A stretch of 64,000 bases of DNA, taken from contig NZ_JAKZGL010000001.1 of the NCBI RefSeq assembly GCF_022549355.1, positions 248,001 through 312,000 of the forward strand, read 5' to 3'. Shown piece after piece: positions 30,783-40,360 of this stretch. The stretch's first letter is position 1. Each line of letters starts with the position of its first letter. The notes below the pieces were generated by a model. The model worked only from the letters and a program-made list of their open reading frames with translations, ran no database searches and was not told where the DNA came from. This DNA comes from Acinetobacter sp. NIPH 2699. Its GTDB lineage: Bacteria > Pseudomonadota > Gammaproteobacteria > Pseudomonadales > Moraxellaceae. Both the position numbers and the translations under genes were made by a program.

Positions 30783-30814
30783 AAAAAAAGCTGTCATGTC
30801 TGACAGCTTTTTTT
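30783..30814. terminator. Bidirectional terminator after the cyd operon
   Basis: AAAAAAAGCTGTC / GACAGCTTTTTTT with a 6-nt loop and T7 on both strands, between the convergent cyd operon and the TonB receptor gene. Confidence 0.93.
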
Positions 30815-30912
30815 ACTTTCTAACTCGCTTAACACCTTAAATTCATTCAGTATATAAAAACTGTATCCGTATAATCTTAATGTTTAAACGAACCTATACT
30901 GTTCTACTATAA

Positions 30913-33075
30913 CTAGAATTTAAAGTTTAAAGACGCTGTCACACTGCGTGCAGTCCCCCACGTGTTAACAGCATTTGCTTTATATTCTTTATCAAATAAA
31001 TTATTTACATTAACACCAAACGCCATATCATTGGTTACTTGATAACGCCCCATCAAATTCACTAAGTAATAACTTTCCTGACGATTGAGTTTAGCAGCCA
31101 AACCACCCGCTTTTGCTGAAGCTGAATCATAGATTTCACTTTGCCAATTGATACCACCACCCACAGTCAATTGTTCCCATTTATAAGTGGTAAAAAGCTT
31201 AAATGTATCTTCAGGTAAGATGCTGTTTAAAGTATTGCCTGTCTGGTCTTTGGCATCGGTATGCGTGTATCCACCTTGTACATTCCAGTTAGGTAAAATT
31301 TCTCCACCAATGCTTAACTCATATCCTTTAACTTCTGCACCATCTACACCAATATAAGCTTGCCCACCCTCTGGTGTCAGATTTTTACCATCAGCAACCG
31401 CATAATTATCTTGCTGCATAGAAAAATAAGCCGCACTCGCATTTAAGCGACCATCATAAAAAGCGGCTTTCAAACCCACTTCAAAACTATTGCCATCTTC
31501 AGGATCTAGATAATCACCATTAACATCTTTACGTGAAGATGGATTAAAGATCGTGGTATAACTCGTATAAGCAGATAAATCCTCGGTAATATCAAAAATT
31601 AAACCTGCATAAGGTGTAAATACACCATTTTGCTTTTGCTCATTCTTGGTCACCTTCCGCTCCCAATTACTTAAGCGGCCGCCCACAACCAATTTCAATG
31701 GATCCAAAAGCTGTAACTTAGCAGCCACAAATGCACCGAGTTGTTGTTCATCTACGATCGTACGCCCTGTAACTTTTATATCAGGTCTTGCAACATTACC
31801 ATTCCATCCTGCAATTGGCACTGCAACATAATAACGTCCATAAGCTGGGTCATCCGATTGAATGCTGTAACCATTCAAACCAAAACTGGCACTATGTTCA
31901 TGACCCAACGCTTGAAACTTACCAGATGCATAAATATCTAAAGAATGGACATCTGGACTACTTTCAAATCTCCCAGAAGTAACCACCATTTCACCTGGCT
32001 CTAAAGCAAAATCTATCTGACCCTGCCATTCTGAAACATAAGGCTGGTCATAAGTAATACCGCCTGAACCAGCGACACCATATTCACGTTTATTATTGGC
32101 TTTGGTAAAAACATAATTCGCTATTGCTTGCCAGTTATCATTAAACTGATGCTCTAAACCTAAAAAGATACTTACTTTCTCTGTATCACTGAAAGTAAAA
32201 TTTGCTGCTGGATTATCATCACGTCCAAAAGTCACTTGTTCCTTTCCATCATGAGTAATAAATGGAAAGCCATGCGCCGTTGCACCATCAATTTTAACTT
32301 GCTGTGCAGTTAATGCTGTAGTTAATGTCGTTTTATCGGTGAGATCAAAATCCAATGCCCCATATATGACTGCATTTTGACGATGGTAACGATCTTGTTG
32401 GCTACCACCTTGCTCATAGACGGCAACTGTACGTCCACGAATTGAATTGTCCTGATTTAATCCACCACTGACATCAATTTGGCTGCGATATTTCCCCCAA
32501 TTCCCTGCTTGTACATTGACCGAACCTTGTAAGTCAGCCGTTGGACGTTTACGTACATAATTAATACTTGCACTTGGATTACCAGAACCACTGGTTAAAC
32601 CCGTTGAACCTTTGGTCACTTCGATACGATCATATATCGCTGAATCCTCAATACCAAACATATCTGAACCGCCAAAAGAGGCTGTCGTCGTTGGCATTCC
32701 ATCACGCTGAACACTCGTAATTGCAAAACCACGAGAGTAATAGGTGTTGTACCCTGCACCAACCTGCCCATACTGCACCATAGTCACACCAGCCGTTTGA
32801 GCCAACACATCATTGGTACTGGTGAGATTTTGATCCTCAATTTGTTGTGCTGTAAATACAGTCACACTTTGTGGCGTTTCTTTAAGGGATAAATCTAATT
32901 TCGTCGCAGATTTTGATTTTTTAACAGTATATGCCGATGCATCCTGCCCAGCTTTTAAATAAATTGTTGGTAAAATATTTGAATGATCTGAATCTTCTAT
33001 CTCAGCCCAAACTAAAGTCGTTGGACTCCCCACAAAAATCAGCATAATTGCTGTATATAAATGATGATGTTTCAT
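30913..33075 (-). CDS. TonB-dependent siderophore receptor
   Basis: About 720 residues, from ATG 33075 (AGGGG, 5 nt upstream). A signal peptide ends near LVWAEIE. The plug domain (about 55-170) begins ETPQSVTVFTAQQIEDQN and contains the TonB-plug motif IEVTKGSTGLTSGSGNPSAS. The 22-strand barrel ends VTASLNFKF with a terminal Phe. The layout is that of FhuE/FpvA-type ferric hydroxamate or pyoverdine receptors. A near-perfect Fur box lies 43 bp upstream, and the divergent genes are also iron-linked. The cognate siderophore is not known. Confidence 0.93.
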   Translation of the reverse strand: MKHHHLYTAIMLIFVGSPTTLVWAEIEDSDHSNILPTIYLKAGQDASAYTVKKSKSATKLDLSLKETPQSVTVFTAQQIEDQNLTSTNDVLAQTAGVTMVQYGQVGAGYNTYYSRGFAITSVQRDGMPTTTASFGGSDMFGIEDSAIYDRIEVTKGSTGLTSGSGNPSASINYVRKRPTADLQGSVNVQAGNWGKYRSQIDVSGGLNQDNSIRGRTVAVYEQGGSQQDRYHRQNAVIYGALDFDLTDKTTLTTALTAQQVKIDGATAHGFPFITHDGKEQVTFGRDDNPAANFTFSDTEKVSIFLGLEHQFNDNWQAIANYVFTKANNKREYGVAGSGGITYDQPYVSEWQGQIDFALEPGEMVVTSGRFESSPDVHSLDIYASGKFQALGHEHSASFGLNGYSIQSDDPAYGRYYVAVPIAGWNGNVARPDIKVTGRTIVDEQQLGAFVAAKLQLLDPLKLVVGGRLSNWERKVTKNEQKQNGVFTPYAGLIFDITEDLSAYTSYTTIFNPSSRKDVNGDYLDPEDGNSFEVGLKAAFYDGRLNASAAYFSMQQDNYAVADGKNLTPEGGQAYIGVDGAEVKGYELSIGGEILPNWNVQGGYTHTDAKDQTGNTLNSILPEDTFKLFTTYKWEQLTVGGGINWQSEIYDSASAKAGGLAAKLNRQESYYLVNLMGRYQVTNDMAFGVNVNNLFDKEYKANAVNTWGTARSVTASLNFKF

Positions 33076-33117
33076 TATCACCCCTACAAAGTAACATTCC
33101 CTTACATTCTACACAAA

Positions 33118-33132
33118 TGATAACAATTATCA
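33118..33132 (-). promoter_or_regulatory. Fur box of the TonB receptor gene
   Basis: TGATAACAATTATCA matches the 7-1-7 Fur consensus TGATAAT-N-ATTATCA at all but one of the fixed positions. It lies 43 bp upstream of the receptor start. Confidence 0.85.
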
Positions 33133-33210
33133 ATAGCATTTAAATTTATGTATTTCGCATATGACAGAACAAGTTTTTGAATTTTAGCTTTAATTATCCT
33201 TAAATTTAAA

Positions 33211-33225
33211 TAATAATTATTATCA
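33211..33225 (+). promoter_or_regulatory. Fur box of the DUF3325 operon
   Basis: TAATAATTATTATCA matches TGATAAT-N-ATTATCA with one mismatch, 22 bp before the DUF3325 start. It is separate from the receptor's box, so each divergent unit has its own site. Confidence 0.85.
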
Positions 33226-33247
33226 TTAATATTTACTGGTTTTATCT

Positions 33248-33508
33248 ATGTCTTTAAAATTATTAGGGATCATGATTTCACTGTTCTCTTGTATGAGTCT
33301 TTATCTCAGTCATCCCAATCAAATTTTGCTGAAATCCAGCCTTCCCAAAACATGTCTTTATATGGGCAGCATTGGACTGGTTACAGGTTTAATTATTCTA
33401 CTATTTTCCATTCCGACATTAGTTGCAGTCTTTATTTGGCTTGCTGCGATCACACTAGTTTGGTCATTTATTCCTTTCCTGAATTTGTTGAAAAGGTCCA
33501 ATACCTAA
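33248..33508 (+). CDS. DUF3325-like small membrane protein
   Basis: 86 residues with three hydrophobic segments and the pattern YLSHPNQ near residue 20. Length and order, before DUF3649 and PepSY genes and beside an iron receptor, match DUF3325 proteins of iron-uptake clusters. Its stop overlaps the next ATG (TAATG). Function is unknown; it is expected to be induced under iron limitation. Confidence 0.75.
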   Translation: MSLKLLGIMISLFSCMSLYLSHPNQILLKSSLPKTCLYMGSIGLVTGLIILLFSIPTLVAVFIWLAAITLVWSFIPFLNLLKRSNT

Positions 33509-33795
33509 TGAATCTATCTAAACAAAAAATCCAACCAGACTGGTGGACAAAAACCTTGGTTGGCTTATTTTTGGGATTAAGTTTCGCTATTGCGATCGGC
33601 GCATTGGTTTTCTTATTGACACTCCCGAATCTTGAACGTTCTCTACCCGCACAACTGGCAATGTGGACGATTCCTTGGGTATGGCTATTTGTCTTTTTTA
33701 TTGCCTATTTCATTCCAAAGGGTTGGCAAAGTCTGGTGATCTATAGCATTGCCAATGTGGTTGCTTATGCATTGGTATTTGGGTTAAGGGGTTAA
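33508..33795 (+). CDS. DUF3649-like membrane protein
   Basis: 95 residues from the ATG overlapping the upstream stop; the longer frame from 33289 is not used. Three membrane helices are predicted (about 14-38, 50-70, 74-92). The motif PWVWLFVFFIAYFIPKGWQS resembles DUF3649. One base separates it from the PepSY gene, so the three genes form one operon. Confidence 0.75.
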   Translation: MNLSKQKIQPDWWTKTLVGLFLGLSFAIAIGALVFLLTLPNLERSLPAQLAMWTIPWVWLFVFFIAYFIPKGWQSLVIYSIANVVAYALVFGLRG

Positions 33796-33796
33796 A

Positions 33797-35428
33797 ATGA
33801 AAGTTCGCGCAGATATCGTCAAACTGGGGAAGAACCTACATACATGGGTAGGCATTAGTGCAGGCATTTTATTGTTTATCTGCTTTTTTGCAGGTGGGCT
33901 TACCATGTTCCAGCATCATTTGAGTCAATGGGCATCCCCTCCTGTACAAAGACTCGCTCCGATTGAAAAGCATCAATATAACCAGTTGATCAATGAGGTA
34001 CAGGCACAATACCCTGAAACACAGAAAGGCTTTACACTGAGTTTTTCATCATTAGAGGCCCATAATGCACCCATCCAATGGGAAGCGGCACATGATGAGG
34101 AAGATGACCACCATCATATTGATATCGCCCAAACCACCATAATGGCAACACTAGATCCAAATGGGGAATTGGTCGTACAACAGGAAAATGTCTCTAAACT
34201 CGGTTGGTTAATTGAACAATTACACGAAACAGCGGGCATTCCTGGCATGATTGGACACCATACCGCAGGTGTTATGGTCATGGGTGTCGTTGCTGTATTG
34301 TATTTTCTTGCCATCATGTCTGGTTTGATTGTACTGCTACCGACCTTGGTCAGTGATTATTTTGCTGTACGAAAAGGCAAAAATAAAAAACGTTTTTGGT
34401 TAGATACACATAATGTCATTGGTATAACTAGCTTACCATTCCACATTATTATTAGTGTGACCGTGGTGGTATTTGCGTTCCATGATATTTTTTACAGTAC
34501 TTTAGCCCAGCTAACCCAAAAGCCCTTATTCGAGCGGCCTGCGCCTACACAAATTGTTGAACCAGCACCTAAACTGGATGTAGAACAAATTTTTGCCAAT
34601 ATTCAAAAAGTTGCGCCTGAATATCGTATTGATGCGATTCGTTTTGGTCAGTTAGACAACCCTCAACGTGCTTCTGCATTTGTCGCGCTATATCATCCAG
34701 ATCGTCTGTTACGCGGTGACAATTTTGACTATATGAATTTCAATCCATATCAAACCGCACCATATCCAACTCAAACCTTGTCAACAGAAGAAAGCTCTGC
34801 TGCATCATTAGTTCGTTCTATGTTTGGCCTGCATTTTGGTAACTATGGTGGCGATCCAATTCGCTGGATTTATGTGATCTTTGGCTTAGGTGGTGCATAT
34901 TTATTTTATTCAGGCAATATTTTGTGGATTGAAACCCGTTTACGTAAACAGAAAAATCCAAATCTACCGCCACCACAGCAACGTAAAGATGTAATGTTTA
35001 TTGCCAATCTAACCATTGGTGCATGCCTAGGCTGTATGCTGGCGATCTTTAGCAGTATGTTGATAGGTCGTTGGGGCTATGTCATTACATCTCAATTACA
35101 AAGTCATAACCATGTGTTTATGTATAGCTATTATTTGGTCTTTATCGCCAGCCTCATCTACAGTTTTGTTATCGGTGCTGCCCGAGCATTACCGCACTTA
35201 TTCCTTGCGATTGCTATCATATTACTCTTAATTCCGATTACATCGATTGTTGCATATCTATTCCCAATCCAAGGATTATGGTATTCAACAGGCCAGTTGA
35301 TTTGGATTGATGTGATTGCGGTGTTATTCGCTGTATTATTTATACGCTTCTATCAACAAGCCAATGATCGTGCACGATCTGCACCTGTTGGATCCATTTG
35401 GTCTATACAGAAATCTGATAAAACTTGA
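33797..35428 (+). CDS. PepSY-associated membrane protein (PiuB type)
   Basis: 543 residues: an N-terminal helix (LHTWVGISAGILLFICFFAG), a periplasmic loop containing a His/Asp/Glu-rich stretch DEEDDHHHIDIA (about 100), a conserved HxHxxxG-like helix HHTAGVMVMGVVAV, then six or so further helices. This layout is typical of PepSY-TM proteins beside siderophore receptors, some of which reduce ferric siderophores at the inner membrane. The reductase role is inferred from relatives. Confidence 0.85.
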   Translation: MKVRADIVKLGKNLHTWVGISAGILLFICFFAGGLTMFQHHLSQWASPPVQRLAPIEKHQYNQLINEVQAQYPETQKGFTLSFSSLEAHNAPIQWEAAHDEEDDHHHIDIAQTTIMATLDPNGELVVQQENVSKLGWLIEQLHETAGIPGMIGHHTAGVMVMGVVAVLYFLAIMSGLIVLLPTLVSDYFAVRKGKNKKRFWLDTHNVIGITSLPFHIIISVTVVVFAFHDIFYSTLAQLTQKPLFERPAPTQIVEPAPKLDVEQIFANIQKVAPEYRIDAIRFGQLDNPQRASAFVALYHPDRLLRGDNFDYMNFNPYQTAPYPTQTLSTEESSAASLVRSMFGLHFGNYGGDPIRWIYVIFGLGGAYLFYSGNILWIETRLRKQKNPNLPPPQQRKDVMFIANLTIGACLGCMLAIFSSMLIGRWGYVITSQLQSHNHVFMYSYYLVFIASLIYSFVIGAARALPHLFLAIAIILLLIPITSIVAYLFPIQGLWYSTGQLIWIDVIAVLFAVLFIRFYQQANDRARSAPVGSIWSIQKSDKT

Positions 35429-35504
35429 AGCTTGATCCCCACAACAGAAAATTAAACTTGAAGTTCATCTCATTGCCATGACTTATAAATATAAGTTATG
35501 GCTT

Positions 35505-36038
35505 TTAATGCTGACTATTTTGAATAGTTTTTCTCATTTCAATCAATTGCGTTGGTACAAGTGGTTGGCCCACATCTGCGCCGATCGGGTATGATTCAAT
35601 GTGACCAGTCACTTGATATCCTCGTCGTTCATAATATGCGATTAACTCAGTGCGAATATCTAAAACATACATGATCAGGTTCGTAACTATTGGGTAATTA
35701 TTAGTTATGTACTCTTCAATAGAATCAAGCACTTTACGCCCATATCCTAAGTTTTGAACACTGGGATCAATTGCAAACGTCCCTATTTCAACACAATCTT
35801 TTTGATAGGTTAGTCCTATACATGCAAGTAATTGGTCTTGCTCTGCTTCACCGACAAATAATTCAAAATTCGACTGCTGTAATGCTCCCAACAATTGATC
35901 GCTAGTAATACGATGACCCACGATAAAATCCCTTTCTGTTGTCCAACTCCGACCTGACTGGGTACGATAAGCGGCATTAATCAATTTAACCAGTTGTTCT
36001 AAATCATCAATTTTTGCTTTTCTAATGTTTAAGGACAT
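35505..36038 (-). CDS. GNAT family N-acetyltransferase
   Basis: 177 residues of one GNAT domain. The acetyl-CoA loop is NLGYGRKVLDSIEEY near 94-108 (Q/RxxGxG/A form), preceded by the strand EIGTFAIDP. It would transfer an acetyl group to an amine; the acceptor is unknown. It stands alone, convergent with the PepSY gene and upstream of DUF2057 on its own strand. Confidence 0.85.
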   Translation of the reverse strand: MSLNIRKAKIDDLEQLVKLINAAYRTQSGRSWTTERDFIVGHRITSDQLLGALQQSNFELFVGEAEQDQLLACIGLTYQKDCVEIGTFAIDPSVQNLGYGRKVLDSIEEYITNNYPIVTNLIMYVLDIRTELIAYYERRGYQVTGHIESYPIGADVGQPLVPTQLIEMRKTIQNSQH

Positions 36039-36054
36039 TTCTATTCATATATTC

Positions 36055-36084
36055 AATAAAAAAGCCGATGATAACATCGGCTTT
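36055..36084 (-). terminator. Terminator of the DUF2057 gene
   Basis: 10-bp stem AAAGCCGATG/CATCGGCTTT with T-run on the minus strand, 18 bp beyond the DUF2057 stop. Confidence 0.85.
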
Positions 36085-36101
36085 GGGAATAGCTAAATAG
36101 T

Positions 36102-36773
36102 TTAGTTGCTTTGACCTGCCAACCAAGCCATAAACTTTTGACGCTCCGCTTTAGAAGCTTTCTGCCACAGCTCTACTAATTGCTGATCTTTAGTTTGCAC
36201 ATCGCCAATTGCAGCAGTAGTTGTTACAGCAACAGGTACTGCTGCAACTGCCGTTTGTGTAACTGGTGCTGGTTGATTTGCTGTATTGTTCTTATTCCTT
36301 TGAGTAAGATCTAAAGTGCGGCTTAATAAACCACTCCCTGTAAACCAAGGTTTTGCTTCATTATTCGCACCTGTTTGCTGTACCACAAGTTGTTTATTTT
36401 GGTCATACAACGCAACTGTTGGTTGTTCAGCATACTTTTTTGCTGTTTCAAAATCTTTTGGTGCATTGACCAAACCTAAGCGATAGCTTTGATTATCTTT
36501 TAAATTTTGGGCTTGAATAGTGACCACACCCGACCTGACGATGTCATGCTCACCAGTTAGATGTTCGAAATATTCACGATAACGGACATTAACGGTTAAA
36601 TCGCCCGCATCAACTTGATAATTATTTTTACTTGAAGGAAGTAATCCTGAATTCACTTCTTGGCCATTTACAGCAAGAATCACGATTTCTTCAGGTGCAG
36701 TGATGGTAACCGCTGAAAAAACTGAACCACTGAATAATAACCCGAAAGCCGCAATACCAACTCTTAAAGACAT
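36102..36773 (-). CDS. DUF2057 family exported protein
   Basis: 223 residues. A signal peptide ends near VFSAVTIT. The family's beta-rich region follows, with PEEIVILAVNGQEVN and VRYREYFEHLTGEHDIVRSG (about 28-90) as in YccT-type proteins. A low-complexity Thr/Ala/Val linker (about 165-195) precedes a short helical tail with LVELWQKASKAERQKFMAWL. Located in the periplasm or envelope; function unknown. A GAGAAGAG ribosome site supports the start. Confidence 0.82.
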   Translation of the reverse strand: MSLRVGIAAFGLLFSGSVFSAVTITAPEEIVILAVNGQEVNSGLLPSSKNNYQVDAGDLTVNVRYREYFEHLTGEHDIVRSGVVTIQAQNLKDNQSYRLGLVNAPKDFETAKKYAEQPTVALYDQNKQLVVQQTGANNEAKPWFTGSGLLSRTLDLTQRNKNNTANQPAPVTQTAVAAVPVAVTTTAAIGDVQTKDQQLVELWQKASKAERQKFMAWLAGQSN

Positions 36774-36954
36774 TAGACTCTTCTCGATATAAACTATTTA
36801 TGAAATCGTATGCACTATGCAATGTGATTATGACTATTTTATGACAATAAGACGAACTGTCTATCCCAACGATTCAACTTATATATGATATATACATCAT
36901 TTTTCACACTAAAGGCTATACTGCTTTTGACGAATATTTTTATTTTGTAGAAAT

Positions 36955-36981
36955 GAAAAAAGAGCACATCAAAGTGCTCTT
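36955..36981 (-). terminator. Nitroreductase gene terminator
   Basis: AGAGCAC/GTGCTCT stem followed by TTTTTT on the minus strand, 23 bp beyond the stop at 37004. Confidence 0.85.
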
Positions 36982-37003
36982 CTATCAAAATACGATTGAA
37001 TAT

Positions 37004-37600
37004 TTAGTTAAACGCTTTAAATCGTGCAGCATCATCCATATAGGTTTTTTCGCCTGCTGGAGCTTCAATCGAACCAAATACAAGCTGTGCACGTAGTTTC
37101 CAGTTTGCTGGAATCTCAAAAGTTTCAGCAACTTGAGCATCAACGATTGGATTATAGTGTTGTAATGAAGCGCCTACACCGATTTCAGCCAATGCCGTCC
37201 ACGTTGCAAACTGAGCAATCGCACTTGAATGTTCAGACCAAACTGGGAAATTATCAGCGTACAATGCAAATTGCTCTTGTAAACTTTTTACAACGTCTTG
37301 ATCTTCATAAAATAATGCAGTACCAAAACCAGCTACAAAACTATCAATTTTTGCATTCGTACTATCAAACGCTTCTGCTGGTACGATTTTACGTAAAGTT
37401 TCGCGCACAATTTCCCAAAATTTAGTATGAGACTCGCCATATAAAGTCACAACACGTGAGGTTTGTGAGTTAAATGAAGATGGACTTTGTTTCACTGCTT
37501 CGCGAATTGTTTCCTCAATTGTTGATTGATCAACTGAAAGATTTTTACCAATTGCATAAATTGTACGGCGTGCTTTAATGCTATTTAAAAAGTTACTCAT
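37004..37600 (-). CDS. Nitroreductase family protein
   Basis: 198 residues of the FMN-binding nitroreductase fold: RRTIYAIGKNLSV near the N-terminus (FMN phosphate), SPSSFNSQTSRVV (about 40-52) and a C-terminal GEKTYMDDAARFK. Length and motifs match the HBN-type, fatty-acid-repression-like subgroup. It would use NAD(P)H to reduce nitro or quinone compounds in the cytosol. An AGGTAGGA ribosome site precedes the ATG. Confidence 0.88.
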   Translation of the reverse strand: MSNFLNSIKARRTIYAIGKNLSVDQSTIEETIREAVKQSPSSFNSQTSRVVTLYGESHTKFWEIVRETLRKIVPAEAFDSTNAKIDSFVAGFGTALFYEDQDVVKSLQEQFALYADNFPVWSEHSSAIAQFATWTALAEIGVGASLQHYNPIVDAQVAETFEIPANWKLRAQLVFGSIEAPAGEKTYMDDAARFKAFN

Positions 37601-37732
37601 GTTGTTATTCCTACCTATACCTGAAGAGAGTTATCTTGGATTGAGGTCAGTGTATAACGCTACATTTTTTAGGAATAGCCCTAAAAATATGACATATCGT
37701 TCTATTTTTGAGACAAGTCTATTTTTTAGATC

Positions 37733-37767
37733 AAAAAAAACTCCACCTCATCATGAAATGGAGTTTT
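37733..37767 (-). terminator. ftsY terminator
   Basis: AAAACTCCA/TGGAGTTTT stem with eight Ts on the minus strand, 17 bp after the ftsY stop. Confidence 0.88.
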
Positions 37768-37783
37768 CGAAATCACTCAGAAC

Positions 37784-38902
37784 TTATTTTTCAGTTTCAA
37801 ACAAAGCTGCAACAAATGATTTCGCTGAGAAAGGACGTAAATCATCAATCTTCTCACCTACACCGATATAACGGATTGGCACATGTGTACGACTCGCGAT
37901 ATTGAATAACACACCACCTTTCGCTGTACCGTCCAACTTGGTAATCGTAATACCCGTCAAACCGACTGCTTCATCAAACAACTGTACTTGATTAATTGCA
38001 TTTTGACCTGTGCCTGCATCCACGATCAACATGATTTCATGTGGAGCAGTTGCATCAATCTTTTGCATCACACGCTTCACTTTTTTAAGCTCTTCCATTA
38101 AGTGCGATTTATTTTGCAAACGACCTGCTGTATCCGCAATTAAAACATCTATTCCTTTGGCGCGTGCACTTTCAAAGGCATCAAAAATAACCGATGCGCT
38201 GTCTGCACCATTCCCTTGAGCGACTACAGGAATATCATTACGCTCACCCCAAATTTGTAATTGCTCAGTGGCTGCTGCACGGAAGGTATCGCCTGCCGCA
38301 AGCATGACTTTTTTGCCTTCGCCCTGTAAACGTTTTGCAAGTTTACCAATGGTTGTGGTTTTACCCACGCCATTTACACCCACCATTAAAATCACATAAG
38401 GTGATTTATTTGGATCGATATGCAACGGTTTTACACGTGGCGCAAGTAAAGCAACCAATTCTTCTTGTAAGGCTTTATACAACGCATTTGAATAGATCAA
38501 ATCACCACGTGCGGTTCTTTCGGTTAGGTTGGCAATAATGGTTTTTGTTGCCTCAACACCGATATCCGCAACAAGTAATTGTTCTTCAACTTCTTCTAAT
38601 AACTCATCATCAATTTCTTTGCCACCAATCAGAATATTGACCATACCATCAGTAAAACTACGACGGGTTTTGGTCAAACCATCTTTCATACGACCAAAGA
38701 AACCACCTACTTTTTGTTGGTCTTCATTCTCAGATTCTGATGCTGAGATTTCAACAACTGGTGGTGTTTCTACTTGAGTTTGTGGCGCACTCGGTTCAAT
38801 AATTGGAACATCGACAGCAGGTAAACTCGGCAACGTGACATCATCATCGCCTATATCAGCATTTATCAAGAATTTATTTTGCATATTCGATTGCTGTTGC
38901 AT
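37784..38902 (-). CDS. ftsY: Signal recognition particle receptor FtsY
   Basis: 372 residues. A short variable acidic A region (to about 75) precedes the NG domain. GTPase motifs: GVNGVGKTTTIGKLAKRL (G1), DTFRAAATEQL, DTAGRLQNKSHLMEEL (G3) and TKLDGTAKGG (G4). FtsY docks ribosome-SRP complexes at the inner membrane. An AAGGA ribosome site lies 6 nt before the ATG. Confidence 0.97.
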   Translation of the reverse strand: MQQQSNMQNKFLINADIGDDDVTLPSLPAVDVPIIEPSAPQTQVETPPVVEISASESENEDQQKVGGFFGRMKDGLTKTRRSFTDGMVNILIGGKEIDDELLEEVEEQLLVADIGVEATKTIIANLTERTARGDLIYSNALYKALQEELVALLAPRVKPLHIDPNKSPYVILMVGVNGVGKTTTIGKLAKRLQGEGKKVMLAAGDTFRAAATEQLQIWGERNDIPVVAQGNGADSASVIFDAFESARAKGIDVLIADTAGRLQNKSHLMEELKKVKRVMQKIDATAPHEIMLIVDAGTGQNAINQVQLFDEAVGLTGITITKLDGTAKGGVLFNIASRTHVPIRYIGVGEKIDDLRPFSAKSFVAALFETEK

Positions 38903-38942
38903 GTCGATTCCTTGAGAAAAAAGCAGCTTTTTAAGAAGTAAT

Positions 38943-39210
38943 AGGGTCTATTGATATTTCAACCATGCCTTGCGTTATCAGCTAAAACAACTCAAACAAG
39001 GCATGAAATGCAGACAATGGTGATCCCCTTGTCAAGTTTCATAACGAAGTTTGGGGCAGTTTTAGCCATAACCCTTCGGGACAGGGACATTTTTTGCTAC
39101 TACTACGTTATGCCTTACTGATTTAGAATAGCTAAATTGCGTAAGTCATGCCTTGTACTAGCTAAAAAATGCCTTCTGTCGCAAGCATCTGTGAAATATT
39201 ACTAGACCCT
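38943..39210. mobile_element. MITE-like element with 17-bp terminal inverted repeats
   Basis: A 268-bp non-coding segment bounded by AGGGTCTATTGATATTT at the left and the inverse of AGGGTCTAGTAATATTT at the right (15 of 17 match). Inside, the heptamer ATGCCTT recurs in both orientations, including CATGCCTTG/CAAGGCATG that can form a hairpin. No ORF and no clear target duplication are seen. It fills the gap between ftsY and a small membrane protein gene. Probably a non-autonomous insertion element; the parent transposon is not identified. Confidence 0.6.
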
Positions 39211-39289
39211 ACGAGTCTAGCATAAAATCCTATTTTTTTCTGACCAAGGCCAAGCATTCATGTATAAATGAAAATCAATAAGCTAAAAC

Positions 39290-39619
39290 TTATTCATCTT
39301 CTTTGGCCATTGCGGGGTACTGTCGAATACGGTTTGATTCAAATTGATAAGCATTTAAAAGCTTTAGATATTCTACACGGCGAACTTGATGTTGTTGCAA
39401 TACATTCTCAGCCATACCTTGGGTCTTTGGATGGCTTGCTTGTTGTGAAAGTTGAATGATTTGCTGATATTGAAATGTATTAATTGGCCGCTGCAACGCC
39501 ATATAAGCAAGTATAGAAATAGACAATAAAATGAGGCTAACCAAAATATTGTAAAATTGGTCTAATTTAAATCCAAACTTGGATTGCAAGACTTTATGTT
39601 TAGAAATGATAGACAACAT
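39290..39619 (-). CDS. Small single-pass membrane protein, unknown
   Basis: 109 residues with one membrane helix (about 24-42, ILVSLILLSISILAYMAL) and a Gln/His-rich soluble C-terminal half that could be helical. GAGGTAGGTT precedes the ATG. No family recognised. It lies just beyond the MITE-like element. Confidence 0.6.
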   Translation of the reverse strand: MLSIISKHKVLQSKFGFKLDQFYNILVSLILLSISILAYMALQRPINTFQYQQIIQLSQQASHPKTQGMAENVLQQHQVRRVEYLKLLNAYQFESNRIRQYPAMAKEDE

Positions 39620-39760
39620 AACCTACCTCAAAGTTATGAAGTAGTGTATGTCTCTGATTCGCTCAGAACAAGTATCAAGTTTAGTGATCTTTCACAAATG
39701 ATTGCGTCATAGGCTGTTTTTCGACCAATAACGCAACTCTCATATAGCGATCACAGAACC

Positions 39761-40120
39761 TTAAGCCATGAGTGTTCTAACAAAAGCAAAATATAGAATC
39801 ATTGCAATAATGGCCAAGCTAATAAATATTGCAAACATCCCTACACCATTTTCAGCATCTGCTGGATGTAATTCATCGTCGTCAGCAATACGCATCAACT
39901 CTCCATTGTAAATCTCATAAAAACGATCTTTTTGCTCAGGCGTTAAACGAATTGCAAAATCATAAACACGTTTACGCTGAGCGAGACAATAGTCTCCTAA
40001 ATGAACTTCTTGATGAAATACTGCTTCATCAAGCAACTTACGATGATAATGAGCCAGAGCAATAATTTGGTTTTCAGATGGCGGGGTGTCAAAGCTTAAA
40101 CCATCTATGATAATTGACAT
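39761..40120 (-). CDS. Small C-terminally anchored membrane protein, unknown
   Basis: 119 residues from ATG 40120 (AGGAG, 6 nt upstream); an earlier start at 40147 lacks a ribosome site. A soluble helical part (about 1-90) contains RLTPEQKDRFYEIYNGEL, and a C-terminal membrane helix follows (about 95-117, GMFAIFISLAIIAMILYFAF). Possibly a tail-anchored protein. No function assigned. Confidence 0.68.
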   Translation of the reverse strand: MSIIIDGLSFDTPPSENQIIALAHYHRKLLDEAVFHQEVHLGDYCLAQRKRVYDFAIRLTPEQKDRFYEIYNGELMRIADDDELHPADAENGVGMFAIFISLAIIAMILYFAFVRTLMA

Positions 40121-40360
40121 GTTATTCTCCTTTTCTTTTATTTTCACTTTGATTTTACTTAAAATTACTTGTTGAGAGTGTTTAATCGTGTAAGCTCTAT
40201 TTAAAGCAAATAAAGTTACATGAACTCACCATCGTTATTTGACAATTCCATTAATTTTGTCATAATAACTTCACAATACAATGTTAAAGTAGCTTAGATT
40301 CAGAGCAATGTAGCTTTGAATAGAATTTGCAGTAATCATAATTAAAATAAGGAGTTATAT

